Assembly (NCBI GenBank): GCA_023382935.1
Contig: JAHDXL010000004.1
Coordinates: forward strand, 62,001-126,000
Length of the DNA: 64,000 nucleotides
Direction of reading: 5' to 3'
DNA from: Phycisphaerales bacterium
Lineage (GTDB): Bacteria; Planctomycetota; Phycisphaerae; Phycisphaerales; UBA1924
The translations under genes were made by a program, and so were the position numbers. Positions 43,078 through 52,230 of the stretch are shown one piece after another; the stretch's first letter is position 1, and the number at the start of each line of letters is the position of its first letter. The notes below the pieces were generated by a model. That model saw only the letters and a program-made list of their open reading frames with translations. It did no database searches and was not told where the DNA came from.

Positions 43078-44622
43078 ATGAACTCAAATGACACCTACAC
43101 CAGCCCGCTCGCGACGCGCAACGCCAGCCCGGAGATGCTGCGCCTGTGGAGCCCGCGGCACAAGTTCAACACCTGGCGGCGGATCTGGCTGGCGGCGGCG
43201 GAAGCCCAGCACGAAGTGACGAAAGACCGGGGCAGCCCGCTGGTCACCGGGGAACAGGTCGAGGAACTTCGCGCTGTTGTCGAGCGCGGCATCACCGACG
43301 AGGAGATCGCGCGGGCCGCCGACCTCGAACGCGATCTTCGCCACGACGTGATGAGCCATGTGCACTGCCTGGGCGAGCAGTGTCCAAAGGCCAGAGCGAT
43401 CATCCACCTAGGATTGACCAGCCAGGATGTGGTGTGCAATGCGGATCTGCACATCATCTACACGGGCGCCGACCTGCTGTGGCTCAAGACTCTCCGCGTC
43501 GCCGTCGCTCTCGGCGAGATGGCGCGCCTGCAAGTCTCCATTCCGTGCCTGGCCTTCACTCACTATCAGGCCGCCCAGCCCACCACTGTCGGTCGCCGCT
43601 GCGCCCTGTGGGCTGCAGATCTGCTGGAGTCACCCCTGATGATGATGTCGGCATTGCCGCTCGGCACCTATCGCGGTCTTCGCGGTGCGACCGGCACCCA
43701 GGCCGCCATGCTCCACTTGCTCAACGGAGACACCGAGGCGGTGGACACCGTTGAGCAGGTGTTCCTTGAGAAGTACGCTGGCCGTGCGCGCCCCTGGGCC
43801 ATGAACATCCCCTATTCACCGGAACTTTGCGGACCGGAGACTTTCTCACTGACCAGCCAGACCTATCCGCGTTCCGTCGATGCCGTCATGCTTTCTTCGT
43901 GCGCGGTCACGGCTTCCGTCCTCCACAAGATCGCCACCGACATCCGCCTGCTCTCCAACCGCAAGGAAGTCGACGAGCCGTTCGGCAAGAACCAGATCGG
44001 TTCGTCGGCTATGCCCTACAAGCGCAACCCCATGAAGTGCGAACGCATCTGCGGACTGACGCGCTTCGTGATGAACCTCGTCGGCAACGCCTACGACACG
44101 GCCGCGACGCAGTGGCTCGAACGCACGCTCGACGATTCGTCCAACCGTCGCCTCTCGCTGCCCGAGGCCTTCCTCGCGCTCGACGGCGCCCTCGACCTGA
44201 TGCATGAGGTCGCCAGCGGATTGGTGGTGCACGAGGCGATGGTGCGCAAAAACCTGATGGCCGAACTTCCGTTCCTGGCGACCGAGAACATCCTGATGGA
44301 GGTTGTCAAGGCCGGCGCCGATCGGCAGGAGTATCACGAGATCATCCGCAGGCACGCCCAGGCCGCGGGCATGCGCGTCAAGCAGGAAGGGCTTGAGAAC
44401 GACCTGCTCGACCGACTCCAAACCGATAAGGCGTTCTGGTCGAAGGCCCGCGGCGGCCCGCTCGCCCGCGAACTCGACTGGTCCGACCTCATGGACCCGA
44501 TGAAGTACGTCGGCCGCAGCGTCGAACAAACCGAACGCTTCCTCAAGGAAGTCGTCGAACCGCTGCGCGAACACTACGCGGACGAACTCAATCAACTCGG
44601 ATCGAGTGATCGCGGCGTTTGA
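43078..44622 (+). CDS. purB: Adenylosuccinate lyase
   Basis: The 514-residue protein belongs to the fumarase/aspartase superfamily and matches PurB: LRHDVMSHVHCLGEQCPKA (conserved His), HLGLTSQDVVCNADL, THYQAAQPTTVGRR, and the signature loop GSSAMPYKRNPMKCE with the catalytic Ser. It cleaves SAICAR and adenylosuccinate in purine synthesis. The ATG at 43078 has no ribosome-binding site; TACCCT (43066-43071) ends 6 nt upstream, so the mRNA is likely leaderless. An in-frame GTG at 43072 is the alternative start. Confidence 0.95.
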   Translation: MNSNDTYTSPLATRNASPEMLRLWSPRHKFNTWRRIWLAAAEAQHEVTKDRGSPLVTGEQVEELRAVVERGITDEEIARAADLERDLRHDVMSHVHCLGEQCPKARAIIHLGLTSQDVVCNADLHIIYTGADLLWLKTLRVAVALGEMARLQVSIPCLAFTHYQAAQPTTVGRRCALWAADLLESPLMMMSALPLGTYRGLRGATGTQAAMLHLLNGDTEAVDTVEQVFLEKYAGRARPWAMNIPYSPELCGPETFSLTSQTYPRSVDAVMLSSCAVTASVLHKIATDIRLLSNRKEVDEPFGKNQIGSSAMPYKRNPMKCERICGLTRFVMNLVGNAYDTAATQWLERTLDDSSNRRLSLPEAFLALDGALDLMHEVASGLVVHEAMVRKNLMAELPFLATENILMEVVKAGADRQEYHEIIRRHAQAAGMRVKQEGLENDLLDRLQTDKAFWSKARGGPLARELDWSDLMDPMKYVGRSVEQTERFLKEVVEPLREHYADELNQLGSSDRGV

Positions 44623-44668
44623 TGCTCAGGAAGCCACGATTCCATCGGAACGGCCGGGGGACGACAGC

Positions 44669-45133
44669 ATGCCCAAGCCTCGCGCCTTTGTTGCAACGAT
44701 CCAATCCGCCGGGGGCGGCGGCGCCTACGTCGATATTCCCTTCGACGTCGGGAAGGCGTTCGGATCCAAACGCCCAAAGGTCTGCGCCACCTTCGACGGC
44801 GAGCCGTACCGCGGCACGGCCGTGCGCATGGGCGCCGACTGCCACATGCTCATCATCCTCAAGTCCATTCGCGAGAAGATCGGCAAGAGGCCCGGCGACC
44901 GCGTGAAGGTCACGATGGCACTCGACGGTACACCGCGCATCATCACTCCGCCCAAGGACTTCTCCGCCGAGATGAAGGCCGTGCCCGAGGCCGCCGCGTT
45001 CTGGAAAGCGCTCGCCTACACGCACAAGCGCGAGTATGTGAAGTGGATCGAAGAAGCCAGGCGAGAGGAAACTCGGCAGCGCCGCATCGCCAAAGCGGTC
45101 GCCATGCTCGCCAGAAGCGAGCACCGCTCGTAA
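44669..45133 (+). CDS. DUF1905/YdeI-like small protein
   Basis: The 154-residue protein has an N-terminal DUF1905-type barrel (AGGGGAYVDIPFDVGKAFGS, KVCATFDGEPYRGTAVRMG, LIILKSIREKIGKRPGDRVKV) and the C-terminal YdeI/OmpD-associated helix region (AFWKALAYTHKREYVKWIEEARREETRQRRI), a common two-part family of unknown biochemical role. It follows purB by 46 nt. The ATG was chosen for the start of the conserved domain; an earlier in-frame ATG at 44606 overlaps purB. Confidence 0.85.
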   Translation: MPKPRAFVATIQSAGGGGAYVDIPFDVGKAFGSKRPKVCATFDGEPYRGTAVRMGADCHMLIILKSIREKIGKRPGDRVKVTMALDGTPRIITPPKDFSAEMKAVPEAAAFWKALAYTHKREYVKWIEEARREETRQRRIAKAVAMLARSEHRS

Positions 45134-45256
45134 CCGGCTTGCGGCACCACTTCCGCCACGCTCGCCTGAACGGCTCAGTGCAGTCGGGACTTGATTTCGT
45201 CGATTTTGGGGGGTGACGACGGTGCCCGGTGCCCGTCCGGCGCGTCAGGGCGGGGG

Positions 45257-45496
45257 TCAGGGCATGTTCCGTTGTCCCAGCAGTGTCAGGGTGCGGGTCT
45301 CCGGCTCGATGCCCCACAGGTAGGCGACCCGTCCGTCCGGTGAGTGGCTGACCTCGTAAATGGTCAGCCCCTGGACGAACTGCCCACGCCCAGGCCGACG
45401 CACCTCGGACTGGCCTATCATCAAACTGACCGAGCCGACGGTCGCGGTGCCGACAAGCAGACCCAAAAGAAATCCAAATCTCGCTCGTGCCCGCAT
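45257..45496 (-). CDS. Small single-span membrane protein, unknown
   Basis: The 79-residue frame starts at ATG 45496 behind GGGAGGG and has one transmembrane segment (ARFGFLLGLLVGTATVGSVSL) then a short domain VQGLTIYEVSHSPDGRVAYLWGIEPETRTL. I do not recognise it. The ribosome-binding site and clear membrane segment support it, but it could be a spurious frame in GC-rich sequence. Confidence 0.5.
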   Translation of the reverse strand: MRARARFGFLLGLLVGTATVGSVSLMIGQSEVRRPGRGQFVQGLTIYEVSHSPDGRVAYLWGIEPETRTLTLLGQRNMP

Positions 45497-45848
45497 GGAT
45501 GTCGGCCCTCCCTGGCCCGTCGATCGGGGGGCATTCACCGCCGCCTCAAGGATCTATCGGCCGGACGCAACCGGCGCCGCCAACAGGCAAAGAGGCGCGG
45601 GCGACCCCGGTGTCCCACCCGGGCGGGCCGCATCCCCATGCTCGGGCAAATTTGCCCCGGCTTGACGAGAAGCGGGCCAGAGACGAGACTTGCCCCTGCG
45701 AAGGCGCAAAGATGCAACCCCGGAGGTTTTTCCGTCGTAGCGCGGAAAGCCCTTCGCGGGCTCGGGCGGTGGGAGCAGCACGAAGGGGTGGACGAGGGTC
45801 GTCCGCCGCGGGCCGAGAGGCCCCGGACAATCGGATCGGAGCAATTTG
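45497..45848. promoter_or_regulatory. 352-nt divergent intergenic region with a palindrome
   Basis: No gene is supported. GGGCAAATTTGCCC (45644-45657) is a perfect 14-bp palindrome. A TTGACG (45662-45667) with a weak GAGACT (45685-45690) at 17-nt spacing lies just after it and could drive the plus-strand gene at 45849. GGAG precedes that gene. Otherwise nothing is seen. Confidence 0.35.
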
Positions 45849-47213
45849 ATGGCCGGTCGAACGAGCGCAGGTGTGGGTGTCGGGGTTGCGATCACGGTGC
45901 TGGCGGTGCTGTGCGCCCTCTTGTTCGTGCTGACCATGGTCTTCTATTCGCAGCGGCAGGCGGCCGAACGCGAAATCACCGCGCTGCGCGAAGGCAACGA
46001 CGTGTTCATACGCCCACACGAGCGTGAGACGCCAGCGGTGCGCGAGGTGGTGACCCGGGCCGGTCGCGACAGCGCCATCAGTTACCTGATGAAGAACCAG
46101 CAGCAGATCATGCGGACGGTGGCCGGTCGCCCCGACATGCAGTTGGGTGACCTGGAGCAGCAGTCGGGCAGTTTGCTGTCGCAGGGCGAGTCTCTGCTGG
46201 GCAAGATCCGTTCGCAGCAAGCCCAGTTGCGCGACTTGGAGGCCCGTCTGGCCGCCGCCGAGGCTGCCCGTGCCCAGGCCCAGCAGGACGCCCGCGCCGA
46301 AGCCAATCGCGTGCAGAGTATCGAAGACACCGCCCGCAAGGCCACCGATGAACTGCGTGCGGAAATCGGCGATTATCAGCGCCGCATCGAGGAATACCGG
46401 CGCAACGTCGACCGGCTGGAAGGCCAGATGCGCGAGCAGTTGGCCAACCGCACCGCCGACCACCAGCAGCGCGAGGCCGAACTCTCCAGCCGCATCAACG
46501 TCCTCAGCGAAGAGAACCTAGTGCTGATCGACCAACTCAAGCGTCTGCGCGGCGAAAGCGGCGACGCGCTCAAGCCCAAGGATGAATACGCTCTGGTCGA
46601 CGGGCAGATCATCGAGATCCGCCCGGTGGCCGGCGAGGTGGTCATCAGCCTCGGGCGCAAGCACCATGTGGTGCTCGGCCAGACCTTCTCGGTGTACCGT
46701 GACGCGGCCGCCCTGAGCCCCAACCTCGACACGGGGGAGTATGCCGAAGGCAAGGCCGTCATCGAGGTCGTCGATATCGACACTAACACCTCGCGAGCCC
46801 GCATCGTGCGTGAGTCGCGCGGCAATCCGATCGTCCGCGGCGACGTAATCGCCAACCCAGTCTACGACCCCAACAAGATCTACCGCTTCCTGGTGTACGG
46901 CAACTTCGACACCAACCGTGACGGCATCGCCTCCAAGGAAGAAGCCACCGACCTCGAGGCCATCATCCGCGAATGGGGCGGGGTCATCGAGACCGAACTG
47001 ACCGGCGGGGTGGACTTCCTGGTGCTCGGACAGAAGCCCGTGCTCCCGCCGCAGCCCGGACCAGAGGCCCCGCTGGAAGTTCTCCAGGAGTACGTCCGTC
47101 TGCAGCGCATCGTTTCGCGGTACGACGAACTGTTCAGTCGGGCCATCTCGGCAGCGGTTCCCGTGCTCAATGAGAACCGCCTGATGACCCTGATCGGCTC
47201 GATTCCGGACTGA
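45849..47213 (+). CDS. Membrane-anchored coiled-coil protein
   Basis: The 454-residue protein has one N-terminal transmembrane helix (VGVAITVLAVLCALLFVLTMVFYS), a coiled coil of about 200 residues (LGKIRSQQAQLRDLEARLAA through RRIEEYRRNVDRLEGQMREQL), and a C-terminal globular domain (residues 250-420) with VDGQIIEIRPVAGEVVISLGRKHHVVLGQ and an EF-like sequence DTNRDGIASKEEATDLEAI. The type is common in planctomycetes but its role is not known; a cell-envelope structural role is plausible. It is directly followed by the LpxL-like gene (4 nt) so the two are co-transcribed. Confidence 0.8.
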   Translation: MAGRTSAGVGVGVAITVLAVLCALLFVLTMVFYSQRQAAEREITALREGNDVFIRPHERETPAVREVVTRAGRDSAISYLMKNQQQIMRTVAGRPDMQLGDLEQQSGSLLSQGESLLGKIRSQQAQLRDLEARLAAAEAARAQAQQDARAEANRVQSIEDTARKATDELRAEIGDYQRRIEEYRRNVDRLEGQMREQLANRTADHQQREAELSSRINVLSEENLVLIDQLKRLRGESGDALKPKDEYALVDGQIIEIRPVAGEVVISLGRKHHVVLGQTFSVYRDAAALSPNLDTGEYAEGKAVIEVVDIDTNTSRARIVRESRGNPIVRGDVIANPVYDPNKIYRFLVYGNFDTNRDGIASKEEATDLEAIIREWGGVIETELTGGVDFLVLGQKPVLPPQPGPEAPLEVLQEYVRLQRIVSRYDELFSRAISAAVPVLNENRLMTLIGSIPD

Positions 47214-47217
47214 GCAC

Positions 47218-48360
47218 GTGGGCGACCATGCCCCGGCCGTCGTCGACGCCAGGCCTCGCGACCGGAAAAAACGCCGGGCGCCGGTTTGGACGCATCCTGC
47301 GCTCTATACGCTGATCCGCGCGGCGACCACCATGCCGCAGGTCGCCGGCATGGAGCCTTCCATGCGCGCTGCCGCCGCCCTTGGACGCGCCTTCGGTGCC
47401 GCTCGCTTCAACCGAAACCGCGTAGACCGCGCGACCGAGCGCGTCCGATTCGCCCTCCCCCACTTCGACCGCGCCGGCGCTCGGGAACTGGTGCTCGCCA
47501 GTTACGAGCACCTGTGCCGCGTGGCCATCGAAATCGGGTTCATCCCGCGCCTGCTCAACGACGACGGGTGGATCCAGCACGTCGGGTTCGGGTCGTTTGC
47601 CGGCTCGCTCGACGCGGTTTTCCAGGGGCGCCCCCTGCTCATGCTCACCGGGCATGTAGGCAACTGGGAGGTGCTCGGGTACACCATGGCGGTGCTGGGC
47701 TTCCCCATGCACGTCGTCTATCGCCCTCTGGACATGAAGCCGCTCGACCAGTGGGTCCGCCGCACGCGGGCCAAGCGCGGGCTGACTCTGCTCGACAAGT
47801 TCGGCGTGGCCGACGAACTCCCGCGCCTGATCGACTCGGGCATCCCCATCGGCTTCGTGGCCGACCAGAACGCCGGCGACAAAGGGCTTTTCGTTCCCTT
47901 CTTCGGGCGCCTGACCTCGACCTACAAGACCATCGGGCTTCTGGCCATCCGGCACCGGACCAACGTGGTGTGCTCGATGGCCCGGCGCATGCGCCCGGGA
48001 GAAGAGACCCTCGGCTGGACCGTTGGCGTCCACGGGCTGTGCTACCAGATTGACATCGTCGACGTCATCCGCCCGGAGGACTGGGAGAGTCGGCCTGATC
48101 CGCTCTTTTACCTGACCGCCCGCTACCGCCATGCCCTTCAGAAGATGGTCGAGGCCGCGCCGGAACAGTACCTGTGGATGCATCGGATCTGGAAGAGCAG
48201 GCCGCGGCACGAGAAGGCCGACCAACCAGTGCCGCCCGCCCTGCGGGAGAAGTTGCGATCACTCGACTGGCTGACCGAGGCCGACGTCGAGGCGATCTGC
48301 GAGCAGAGCGAACGCGACCGGCGTTACCTGGCCGAGCAGGGGCTCAGCCGACTGCCGTAG
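47218..48360 (+). CDS. LpxL/HtrB-like lipid A acyltransferase
   Basis: The 380-residue protein matches the lysophospholipid acyltransferase family of lipid A late acyltransferases: the catalytic HX4E box (LTGHVGNWEVLGY), a YRPLDMKPLDQWVR block, GIPIGFVADQNAG, VPFFGRLTSTYK and YLWMHRIWKSRP (family WxHxxW). It would add a secondary acyl chain to a lipid A precursor. It starts at GTG 47218, 4 nt after the coiled-coil gene. The position within an envelope-like unit supports an LPS-bearing planctomycete. Confidence 0.85.
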   Translation: MGDHAPAVVDARPRDRKKRRAPVWTHPALYTLIRAATTMPQVAGMEPSMRAAAALGRAFGAARFNRNRVDRATERVRFALPHFDRAGARELVLASYEHLCRVAIEIGFIPRLLNDDGWIQHVGFGSFAGSLDAVFQGRPLLMLTGHVGNWEVLGYTMAVLGFPMHVVYRPLDMKPLDQWVRRTRAKRGLTLLDKFGVADELPRLIDSGIPIGFVADQNAGDKGLFVPFFGRLTSTYKTIGLLAIRHRTNVVCSMARRMRPGEETLGWTVGVHGLCYQIDIVDVIRPEDWESRPDPLFYLTARYRHALQKMVEAAPEQYLWMHRIWKSRPRHEKADQPVPPALREKLRSLDWLTEADVEAICEQSERDRRYLAEQGLSRLP

Positions 48361-48379
48361 GATGACCCAGGAGAAGACG

Positions 48380-48793
48380 ATGCCCAGGTCTGACCAGCGA
48401 CTGATCGACGTGCGGGTGCTCATCGTCGATGACGATCGCGACGTGCTCGAGTCGATGACCGCCGCCTTCCGGGCCGAGGGCGCCGAAACGCTCACGGCCG
48501 CGGACGGCAACACTGCCGTGCATCTCTGCCAGGAAGAGGAGCCCGACGTGGTGATCCTCGACATGATGCTCCCCGGGCGATCCGGCTTCCTGGCCCTCGA
48601 AAAGATCAAGGGTAACGAGGACAGCCCCCTGGTCGTCATGGTCACCGCCAACGAGGGCAAGCGCCATCAGGCCTACGCGGAATCGCTGGGGGTGGACGCC
48701 TACCTTCTCAAGCCGGTCCCCCTGGAGCGCCTCATCGCGACGGTCGATGAACTGATCCAGAAGCGCGACTTCGAGGGGCAGGACGAAGATTGA
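48380..48793 (+). CDS. Single-domain response regulator
   Basis: The 137-residue protein is a receiver domain without output: RVLIVDDDRDVLES, phospho-Asp in VVILDMMLPGRSG, VMVTANE and the switch Lys in LLKPVP. The ATG at 48380 is preferred because AGGAG ends 6 nt upstream; an ATG at 48362, directly after the LpxL TAG, would add six residues. No partner kinase is adjacent. Confidence 0.85.
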   Translation: MPRSDQRLIDVRVLIVDDDRDVLESMTAAFRAEGAETLTAADGNTAVHLCQEEEPDVVILDMMLPGRSGFLALEKIKGNEDSPLVVMVTANEGKRHQAYAESLGVDAYLLKPVPLERLIATVDELIQKRDFEGQDED

Positions 48794-48806
48794 ACAGGAG
48801 TCTCGA

Positions 48807-49136
48807 TTGGCCCGGAAACGTCAACTCGCTCTGTTCTGCCTGAATGACCCGGGCGATCCGGCCTCGGGCTATGCCTCGATGGGCAGCGAGCGCGAGTTTC
48901 TCCAAGCCCTCTCCCGCTTCAACACCGCGCCCGACGGCTCGCCCCGGCGCACCGTCGGCACGGAGGTTCTGCACGGACCGGGCCTGGCGATTGAATACGC
49001 CAGCAATCAGAGCGAGATCCGCCAAGCCATCCTGACGGTGATCGAGGAAGACCTCGCTTGGCCGGTCCTCAGCCGCATCTGTCGCACCCTGCACTGGAAA
49101 ATGCAGGACCTGGACTCCGGCCAGACTTTCGGGTGA
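48807..49136 (+). CDS. Small conserved protein of unknown function
   Basis: This 109-residue frame starts with TTG at 48807, preceded by AACAGGAG at good spacing, 13 nt after the receiver gene. It reads LALFCLNDPGDPASGYASMG, ALSRFNTAPDGSPRRTVG, TEVLHGPGLAIEYASNQSEI, LTVIEEDLAWPVLSRICRTL. It looks like a real small globular protein with strand-helix pattern, but I do not recognise it. It probably shares the transcript with the receiver gene. Confidence 0.65.
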   Translation: MARKRQLALFCLNDPGDPASGYASMGSEREFLQALSRFNTAPDGSPRRTVGTEVLHGPGLAIEYASNQSEIRQAILTVIEEDLAWPVLSRICRTLHWKMQDLDSGQTFG

Positions 49137-49151
49137 CTTCTCCGGCCCAGT

Positions 49152-49219
49152 GCGAGCCCCGATTGTGACGGGGGTTCGGTCGCGACTGGGAGAGACCTTT
49201 CCTGACGTTTGGGGCTCGC
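49152..49219. repeat. Long palindromic element, copy 2 (degenerate)
   Basis: GCGAGCCCC (49152-49160) pairs with GGGGCTCGC (49211-49219); more partial pairing extends inward. The left arm CGAGCCCCGATTGTGACGGGGG resembles the copy at 5870 (CGAGCCCCGACCGTCAGGGAGG). It sits between convergent ends (49136 plus, 49240 minus), where it may act as a bidirectional terminator. Confidence 0.6.
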
Positions 49220-49239
49220 GTTGCGGCCCGATCGCCGAC

Positions 49240-50463
49240 TCAACCGAGGTTCTTCTCCCGCTCCAACTCCTCGTTGAGCGCGTCGGCCAGCATCTCGTAC
49301 TCGCCCATGTGATTGTACAACTGGGCGCTGATCCGCATCACGCGGGGTGTCACCGGGTACATCTCCCACACCGGGATCTGGATCGCGTGCCGCTCGTTCA
49401 TGATGTCTTGCAGGCAGTCCTCGTAGCAGGTCGGCCGCGTGCGGTCCGGGTTTTCCGGCAGCATCACCGAGGCCATGGTCCCGATCATGTGCTCCGGCGC
49501 CATCGCCTGCACCGGGCAGCGGGCACACAGCATCGAGCGGGCCTCGATCACCTTCGCATGGTTCGACGCGATGATTTCTTCCCACCCGCCGGGCAACTGG
49601 GCCCCCATGTGCTCAATCGCATCTGGAATCACCAGGTTGGCGGTGTAGTCGCCGGTGCCGACGTAGTCGGTGTCGCACAGGAACGACTTGCGAGCCCGCT
49701 TCAGATGCACGCGACAGGACTGCACCATCGACCGCACCCGGGCCTGCACCGACGGATGGGCGTACAGGAAGCCCGAGCCCTTGGGGGCGTTGAGCCACTT
49801 GTGGCAACTGGCAGCGTAGAAAGTCGGTGCCAGGTTCTCGATGTCGATCTTCACCTGCCCGGGCGTATGCGCCCCGTCGAGCAGCACCTCGATGCCCCGC
49901 TCGCGGCAGAAGCGGCTGATCCGCTCGACCGGGAAGATGATCGCCGACGCGCTGGCAATGTGGCTGACCACCACCAGTTTTGTCCTCGGCGTCACCGCCG
50001 ACGTGACGGCCTCGAAAACCTGATCGTCGCCCTGCACCGGCACCCTGACCTGGGCCTTGACGATCTTCACCCCGGTGCGCCCGCTGATGCGGTTGAGTTC
50101 GTTGATCGTGGCCGAGTATTCGTGATCGGTGACCACCACCTCGTCGCCCGGGGAAAATGGACAGGCGTTGAGCGCCACCGCCATGGCGATGGTGCCGTTG
50201 CCCATCAACGCGATGTCGTCGGCCGGGGCGTTGATGAGATCGCCCAGCGCCGAGCGGGCCCGATCACTCAACTTCTCAAGGTCCACCTTGAAGAAGCGGG
50301 TGGGATCGCGCTCCATGCGGGCACGGATCTCATCCTGCCGCTCGAGCACGTAGGCCGGGCAACTTCCATAGGATCCGTGATTCAGGTACGTCCGACCGGC
50401 GCCCAGGGGCCAGACGACGCGACGACGGGCGGCCAGATGCGACGAAACCATGGCGGTGCTCAT
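49240..50463 (-). CDS. Class V PLP aminotransferase (isopenicillin-N-epimerase-like)
   Basis: The 407-residue protein is a fold-type I class V enzyme: YLNHGSYGSCPAYVL, MGNGTIAMAVAL, VVVTDHEYSATINELNRIS, LVVVSHIASASAIIFPV, VLLDGAHTPGQVKIDI and the PLP lysine in SCHKWLNAPKGSGFLY. It resembles isopenicillin N epimerase/cysteine-desulfurase-like proteins. Substrate unknown. It ends close to the palindromic element and starts 162 nt away from the next minus-strand gene. Confidence 0.88.
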   Translation of the reverse strand: MSTAMVSSHLAARRRVVWPLGAGRTYLNHGSYGSCPAYVLERQDEIRARMERDPTRFFKVDLEKLSDRARSALGDLINAPADDIALMGNGTIAMAVALNACPFSPGDEVVVTDHEYSATINELNRISGRTGVKIVKAQVRVPVQGDDQVFEAVTSAVTPRTKLVVVSHIASASAIIFPVERISRFCRERGIEVLLDGAHTPGQVKIDIENLAPTFYAASCHKWLNAPKGSGFLYAHPSVQARVRSMVQSCRVHLKRARKSFLCDTDYVGTGDYTANLVIPDAIEHMGAQLPGGWEEIIASNHAKVIEARSMLCARCPVQAMAPEHMIGTMASVMLPENPDRTRPTCYEDCLQDIMNERHAIQIPVWEMYPVTPRVMRISAQLYNHMGEYEMLADALNEELEREKNLG

Positions 50464-50624
50464 GTCTACTACTCTCGGCTCAGCGGGGCTCCCGGATTGA
50501 ACCGTTCATCTTCGGCAGACGCGGACGCAGAGTCGAGCGCCGCGCGCGCTCAACGCCTCGAATCGCATCAAATCCCGCGACATCGCTGCAAAACAGCGCT
50601 CGCCGAGCGCTGGTTGGTGAACGC

Positions 50625-52148
50625 TCACACGCCGTAGATCGGGCGCAACTTGCCTTCCAAATGCCTCAGCAGCGGATCGGCGCCCAGGGGCTTGCCGGTC
50701 ACACGCTCGCACAACTCGGCAGCCTTGAATTGCCGTCCGGCCGAGTGGATGTACTTCCGCAGCCACGCCAGCAACTCGCCGAACTGCCCGCGCCGGATCT
50801 CGTCCTGAAGCGTTGGGATGTCCTGGTTGATCTTCTCCCACAACTGGGCGGCGTACAGGTTGCCTAGCGCATAGGTTGCAAAGTACCCGAACAGCCCGAA
50901 ACTCCAGTGCACGTCCTGCAGGCACCCCTTGGCGTCGCTGGGAACGTCGATCCCCAGGAAGTCCTTGAATCGCCTGTTCCACTCGCCCGGAACGTCGTCC
51001 ACCTTCATCTGCCCGTTGAACAGCGCCCGCTCGATGCCAAACCGCAGCATGACGTGCAGGTTGTACGTCGCCTCGTCGGCCTCGACGCGGATCAGGCTCG
51101 GCTTGGCCGTGTTCACCGAGCGGTACACGTCGTCGACCGTAAACTTCGACAGCACGCCGCCGAACTCCTCGTTCACCACCGGCAACGCCCACTCCCAGAA
51201 CGCATGGCTGCGCCCGACAAAGTTCTCCCACATGCGGCTCTGGCTCTCGTGGATGCCCAGCCCGGCGTCGCGGGCAAGCGGCTGCCCGAACAGGGCACCC
51301 TTGGGCAGCCCCTGCTCATACAGCCCGTGCCCGCACTCGTGCATGGTGCCGAACAGGGCATCGGTCCATCGCTCCTCCCGGTAGCGGGTAGTCAGCCGAG
51401 TGTCGCCTGGCGCAAAGCCCGAACAGAACGGGTGCGTCGTTACGTCCAGTCGCCCCGCGTCAAGGTCAAACCCCAGGGCCTTGATCACCCGAAGCCCCAG
51501 GCTTTTCTGCCGATCAGTCTCAACCTTGACATTGAGCGGGGCTTCGCTCGGACCCTTCCCACGCCCCAGTTCGGCGATCAGCCCGCTCAGCCTCCCCCGC
51601 AGCGGCTGGAAAACCTTCTCGATGTCGGCCGCCCGCGCGTCGGGCTCGTATTCGTTCAGCAGCGCGTCGTACAACTCCCCGCCCTTCGGAGTGCCGTAGC
51701 ACTCGGCCTTGCGCCGGGTCAACGCCACCATCTTCTCCAGCCACGGCTTGAAGATGGAAAAGTCGCTCTTGGCTCGCGCGTCCTTCCAGACGTGCTGACT
51801 CTTCGAGCCGACCTCGGCCAATTCCTTGACCAGTTCCGGCGGGAGTTTGGTCGCCAGGTCGTAGTCACGCCGCATCTCGCGGATGTTGGCCGCCACACGC
51901 GGATCAGTCACCAGCGACTTGTCCGCCTCGCAGGTCGCCAGCAGATCACCCAGTTTCCGGCTGGTCTCACGCTCGTGGACCAGTCCGGCCAGCAGCGCGC
52001 TTTGCTCGGCCCGGTTGTCGGCCGCGGCGTTTGGCATGTAGGTTTCCTGGTCCCAACTCAGGAGGCTGGACACCGCCCCCAGAGTGGCCGACTCGCGCTT
52101 GAGTTCGCACAGTTGCCGATAGTGCTCGGGCATGGTGGCGCTGGTCAT
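50625..52148 (-). CDS. Carboxypeptidase Taq family (M32) metallopeptidase
   Basis: The 507-residue protein is an M32 carboxypeptidase: SSLLSWDQETYMP near the N terminus, the HExxH zinc site in TMHECGHGLYEQGLP, and GIHESQSRMWENFVGRSHAFW with the downstream Glu. M32 enzymes release C-terminal residues from peptides in the cytosol, usually as dimers with a long narrow cleft. GGGAGGA precedes the ATG at 52148. Length fits the family (about 500). Confidence 0.95.
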   Translation of the reverse strand: MTSATMPEHYRQLCELKRESATLGAVSSLLSWDQETYMPNAAADNRAEQSALLAGLVHERETSRKLGDLLATCEADKSLVTDPRVAANIREMRRDYDLATKLPPELVKELAEVGSKSQHVWKDARAKSDFSIFKPWLEKMVALTRRKAECYGTPKGGELYDALLNEYEPDARAADIEKVFQPLRGRLSGLIAELGRGKGPSEAPLNVKVETDRQKSLGLRVIKALGFDLDAGRLDVTTHPFCSGFAPGDTRLTTRYREERWTDALFGTMHECGHGLYEQGLPKGALFGQPLARDAGLGIHESQSRMWENFVGRSHAFWEWALPVVNEEFGGVLSKFTVDDVYRSVNTAKPSLIRVEADEATYNLHVMLRFGIERALFNGQMKVDDVPGEWNRRFKDFLGIDVPSDAKGCLQDVHWSFGLFGYFATYALGNLYAAQLWEKINQDIPTLQDEIRRGQFGELLAWLRKYIHSAGRQFKAAELCERVTGKPLGADPLLRHLEGKLRPIYGV

Positions 52149-52230
52149 CGGTGATCCTCCCTTGTTTTGAGTGAAAATCCTAGCCGACGCCCCCGCCGAC
52201 TTCCCCTGTTCCCGGCAAAACCCCGCCCCA